Of a DNA stretch of 64,000 nt, positions 63,553-64,000 are shown one piece after another. Numbering within the stretch: the stretch's first letter is position 1; every line of letters begins with the position of its first letter. The DNA lies in contig CAZDCD010000024.1 of the NCBI GenBank assembly GCA_964503885.1, positions 4,091 through 68,090 of the forward strand, written 5' to 3'. The position numbers and the translations under genes are program-made. Below the pieces are notes generated by a model. The model saw only the letters and a program-made list of their open reading frames with translations. It ran no database searches and was not told the DNA's origin. The DNA is from CAZDCD01 sp964503885 (GTDB lineage: Bacteria; Bacteroidota; Bacteroidia; Bacteroidales; UBA10428).

Positions 63553-63710
63553 CAACCGGATTAAATCTTCATCCACCGGATATAAATTGAAAACCTATCG
63601 ATAAAAGAGCCTTGGAGGTATTCAGCCAGCGGGTATTGTATTATGACCCGGCATATCCACCGGAAGCTTTGTTATCAGGGGAATTTCGAAGAAGATTTTT
63701 CGCTGTTTTA

Positions 63711-63740
63711 TTGGTTGAAATAAAATTTATGTTACCTTTG
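63711..63740 (+). promoter_or_regulatory. Promoter of tRNA-Glu
   Basis: TTGGTTG at 63711-63717 and TACCTTTG at 63733-63740 give a -33/-7 pair with a 15-18 base spacer. Transcription would start just before the tRNA-like fragment at 63750. Confidence 0.55.
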
Positions 63741-63749
63741 CAAACCGAT

Positions 63750-63767
63750 TTCCGGGTAGCTCAGTAT
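63750..63767 (+). pseudogene. Possible 5' fragment of another tRNA
   Basis: TTCCGGG-TA-GCTC-AGTAT has the order of a tRNA 5' end: seven acceptor bases, TA, then the D-stem GCTC and AGT. It breaks off into the tRNA-Glu start. It is short and could be chance. Confidence 0.3.
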
Positions 63768-63839
63768 GGTCCGTTCGTCTAGGGGCTAGGACGCCAGGTT
63801 TTCATCCTGGTAACAGGGGTTCGATTCCCCTACGGACTA
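63768..63839 (+). tRNA. tRNA-Glu (anticodon TTC)
   Basis: The acceptor GGTCCGT pairs with ACGGACT (a G-U at the first pair). The D-stem GTC/GAC, the anticodon stem CCAGG/CCTGG with loop TTTTCAT and the T-arm AGGGG-TTCGATT-CCCCT are all complete. The discriminator is A at 63839. CCA is not encoded. Confidence 0.93.
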
Positions 63840-63848
63840 CTTTAAATG

Positions 63849-63880
63849 AGGATATCTGACAATGTTGGGTATCCTTTTTT
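63849..63880 (+). terminator. Terminator after tRNA-Glu
   Basis: AGGATA and TATCCT form a six-base stem with a 15-base loop, followed by a T run of six. Confidence 0.6.
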
Positions 63881-63891
63881 ATTGACATTTT

Positions 63892-64000
63892 CGGTTGGGA
63901 ACCGAACCCCTGGTTCGCGTGAGGCTCACCCTGCAGCCTGGCCCCAGGCTAAAATGCTCCACCGGAGCATTTCTTTACGCCCGCTCCTCCTACGGACTAC
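63892..64000. repeat. Chain of small palindromes ending in a copy of the tRNA-Glu 3' end
   Basis: Five small hairpins follow each other: CGGTT-GGG-AACCG (63892-63904), CGAACC-CCT-GGTTCG (63903-63917), GTGA-GGC-TCAC (63919-63929), AGCCTGG-CC-CCAGGCT (63935-63950) and AAATGCTCC-ACC-GGAGCATTT (63952-63972). The sequence then ends in CCTACGGACTAC (63989-64000), identical to the last bases of tRNA-Glu (63829-63840). The window ends exactly there. Confidence 0.7.

Noticed and set aside
63892..64000. Integrated genetic element with att sites
   Set aside because: The tRNA-end copy is only 12 bases and the segment between the copies is about 150 bases without an integrase. It is kept as a repeat finding rather than called an element.

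Overview
This window looks like chromosomal DNA of an uncultured, anaerobic member of the Bacteroidota, probably of the order Bacteroidales. Several signs agree: repeated TAnnTTTG-type -7 promoter boxes, a type IX secretion C-terminal signal on a giant surface protein, many lipoproteins and outer-membrane barrels, and the linked genes hpt-adk-obgE. A run of 100 Ns at 23719-23818 and repeats at the right edge suggest a draft or metagenome assembly.

Layout. (1) 1-7762, hydrogen metabolism: the end of hypD, then hypE, hypA and hypB ([NiFe] hydrogenase maturation), a terminator, a control region with two tandem FNR/CRP-type palindromes, and an operon for a trimeric, probably electron-bifurcating [FeFe] hydrogenase (hndB-like, hydB, hydA, hydC). 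The H-cluster maturase hydE stands alone at 28.9 kb. (2) 7763-11325, late shikimate pathway: aroA, a strongly divergent aroC, and aroK, preceded by a possible aromatic-rich leader peptide. (3) 11589-21602, the most unusual block: a tight five-gene run coding for a nucleotide-transporter-like/HEAT/cyclic-nucleotide-binding-like membrane protein, a TIR protein with three related-looking domains, a membrane-anchored STAND NTPase with WD40 repeats, a TPR/beta-barrel protein and a lipoprotein. It reads like a signalling or defence system. (4) 21825-28596, a giant secreted esterase-like adhesin with near-identical cadherin-like repeats, broken by the assembly gap. (5) 28852-37497, hydE, a lipoprotein serpin, outer-membrane proteins and a glycoside-hydrolase-like lipoprotein. 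(6) 37554-43324, housekeeping: purE, hpt, adk, obgE, a PAP2 phosphatase, pepT and lplA. (7) 43377-52889, small envelope proteins, a SiaC/SpoIIE-phosphatase partner-switch module, and a three-gene set of DUF434 protein, ATP-grasp ligase and PflX-like radical SAM enzyme. (8) 53110-59384, an ArsC-like protein, fumC and both methylmalonyl-CoA mutase subunits, which fits a succinate-propionate pathway. (9) 59675-64000, a DUF4190-like/DUF2752-like pair, a metallo-hydrolase, mpl, a DUF2378-like protein and tRNA-Glu, followed by a chain of small palindromes that ends in a copy of the tRNA 3' end.

Together the metabolic genes describe a fermenter that handles hydrogen through a bifurcating [FeFe] enzyme, probably also has a [NiFe] enzyme outside the window, and uses fumarase and B12-dependent mutase for succinate/propionate. 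No CRISPR array, transposase, integrase or rRNA was seen.
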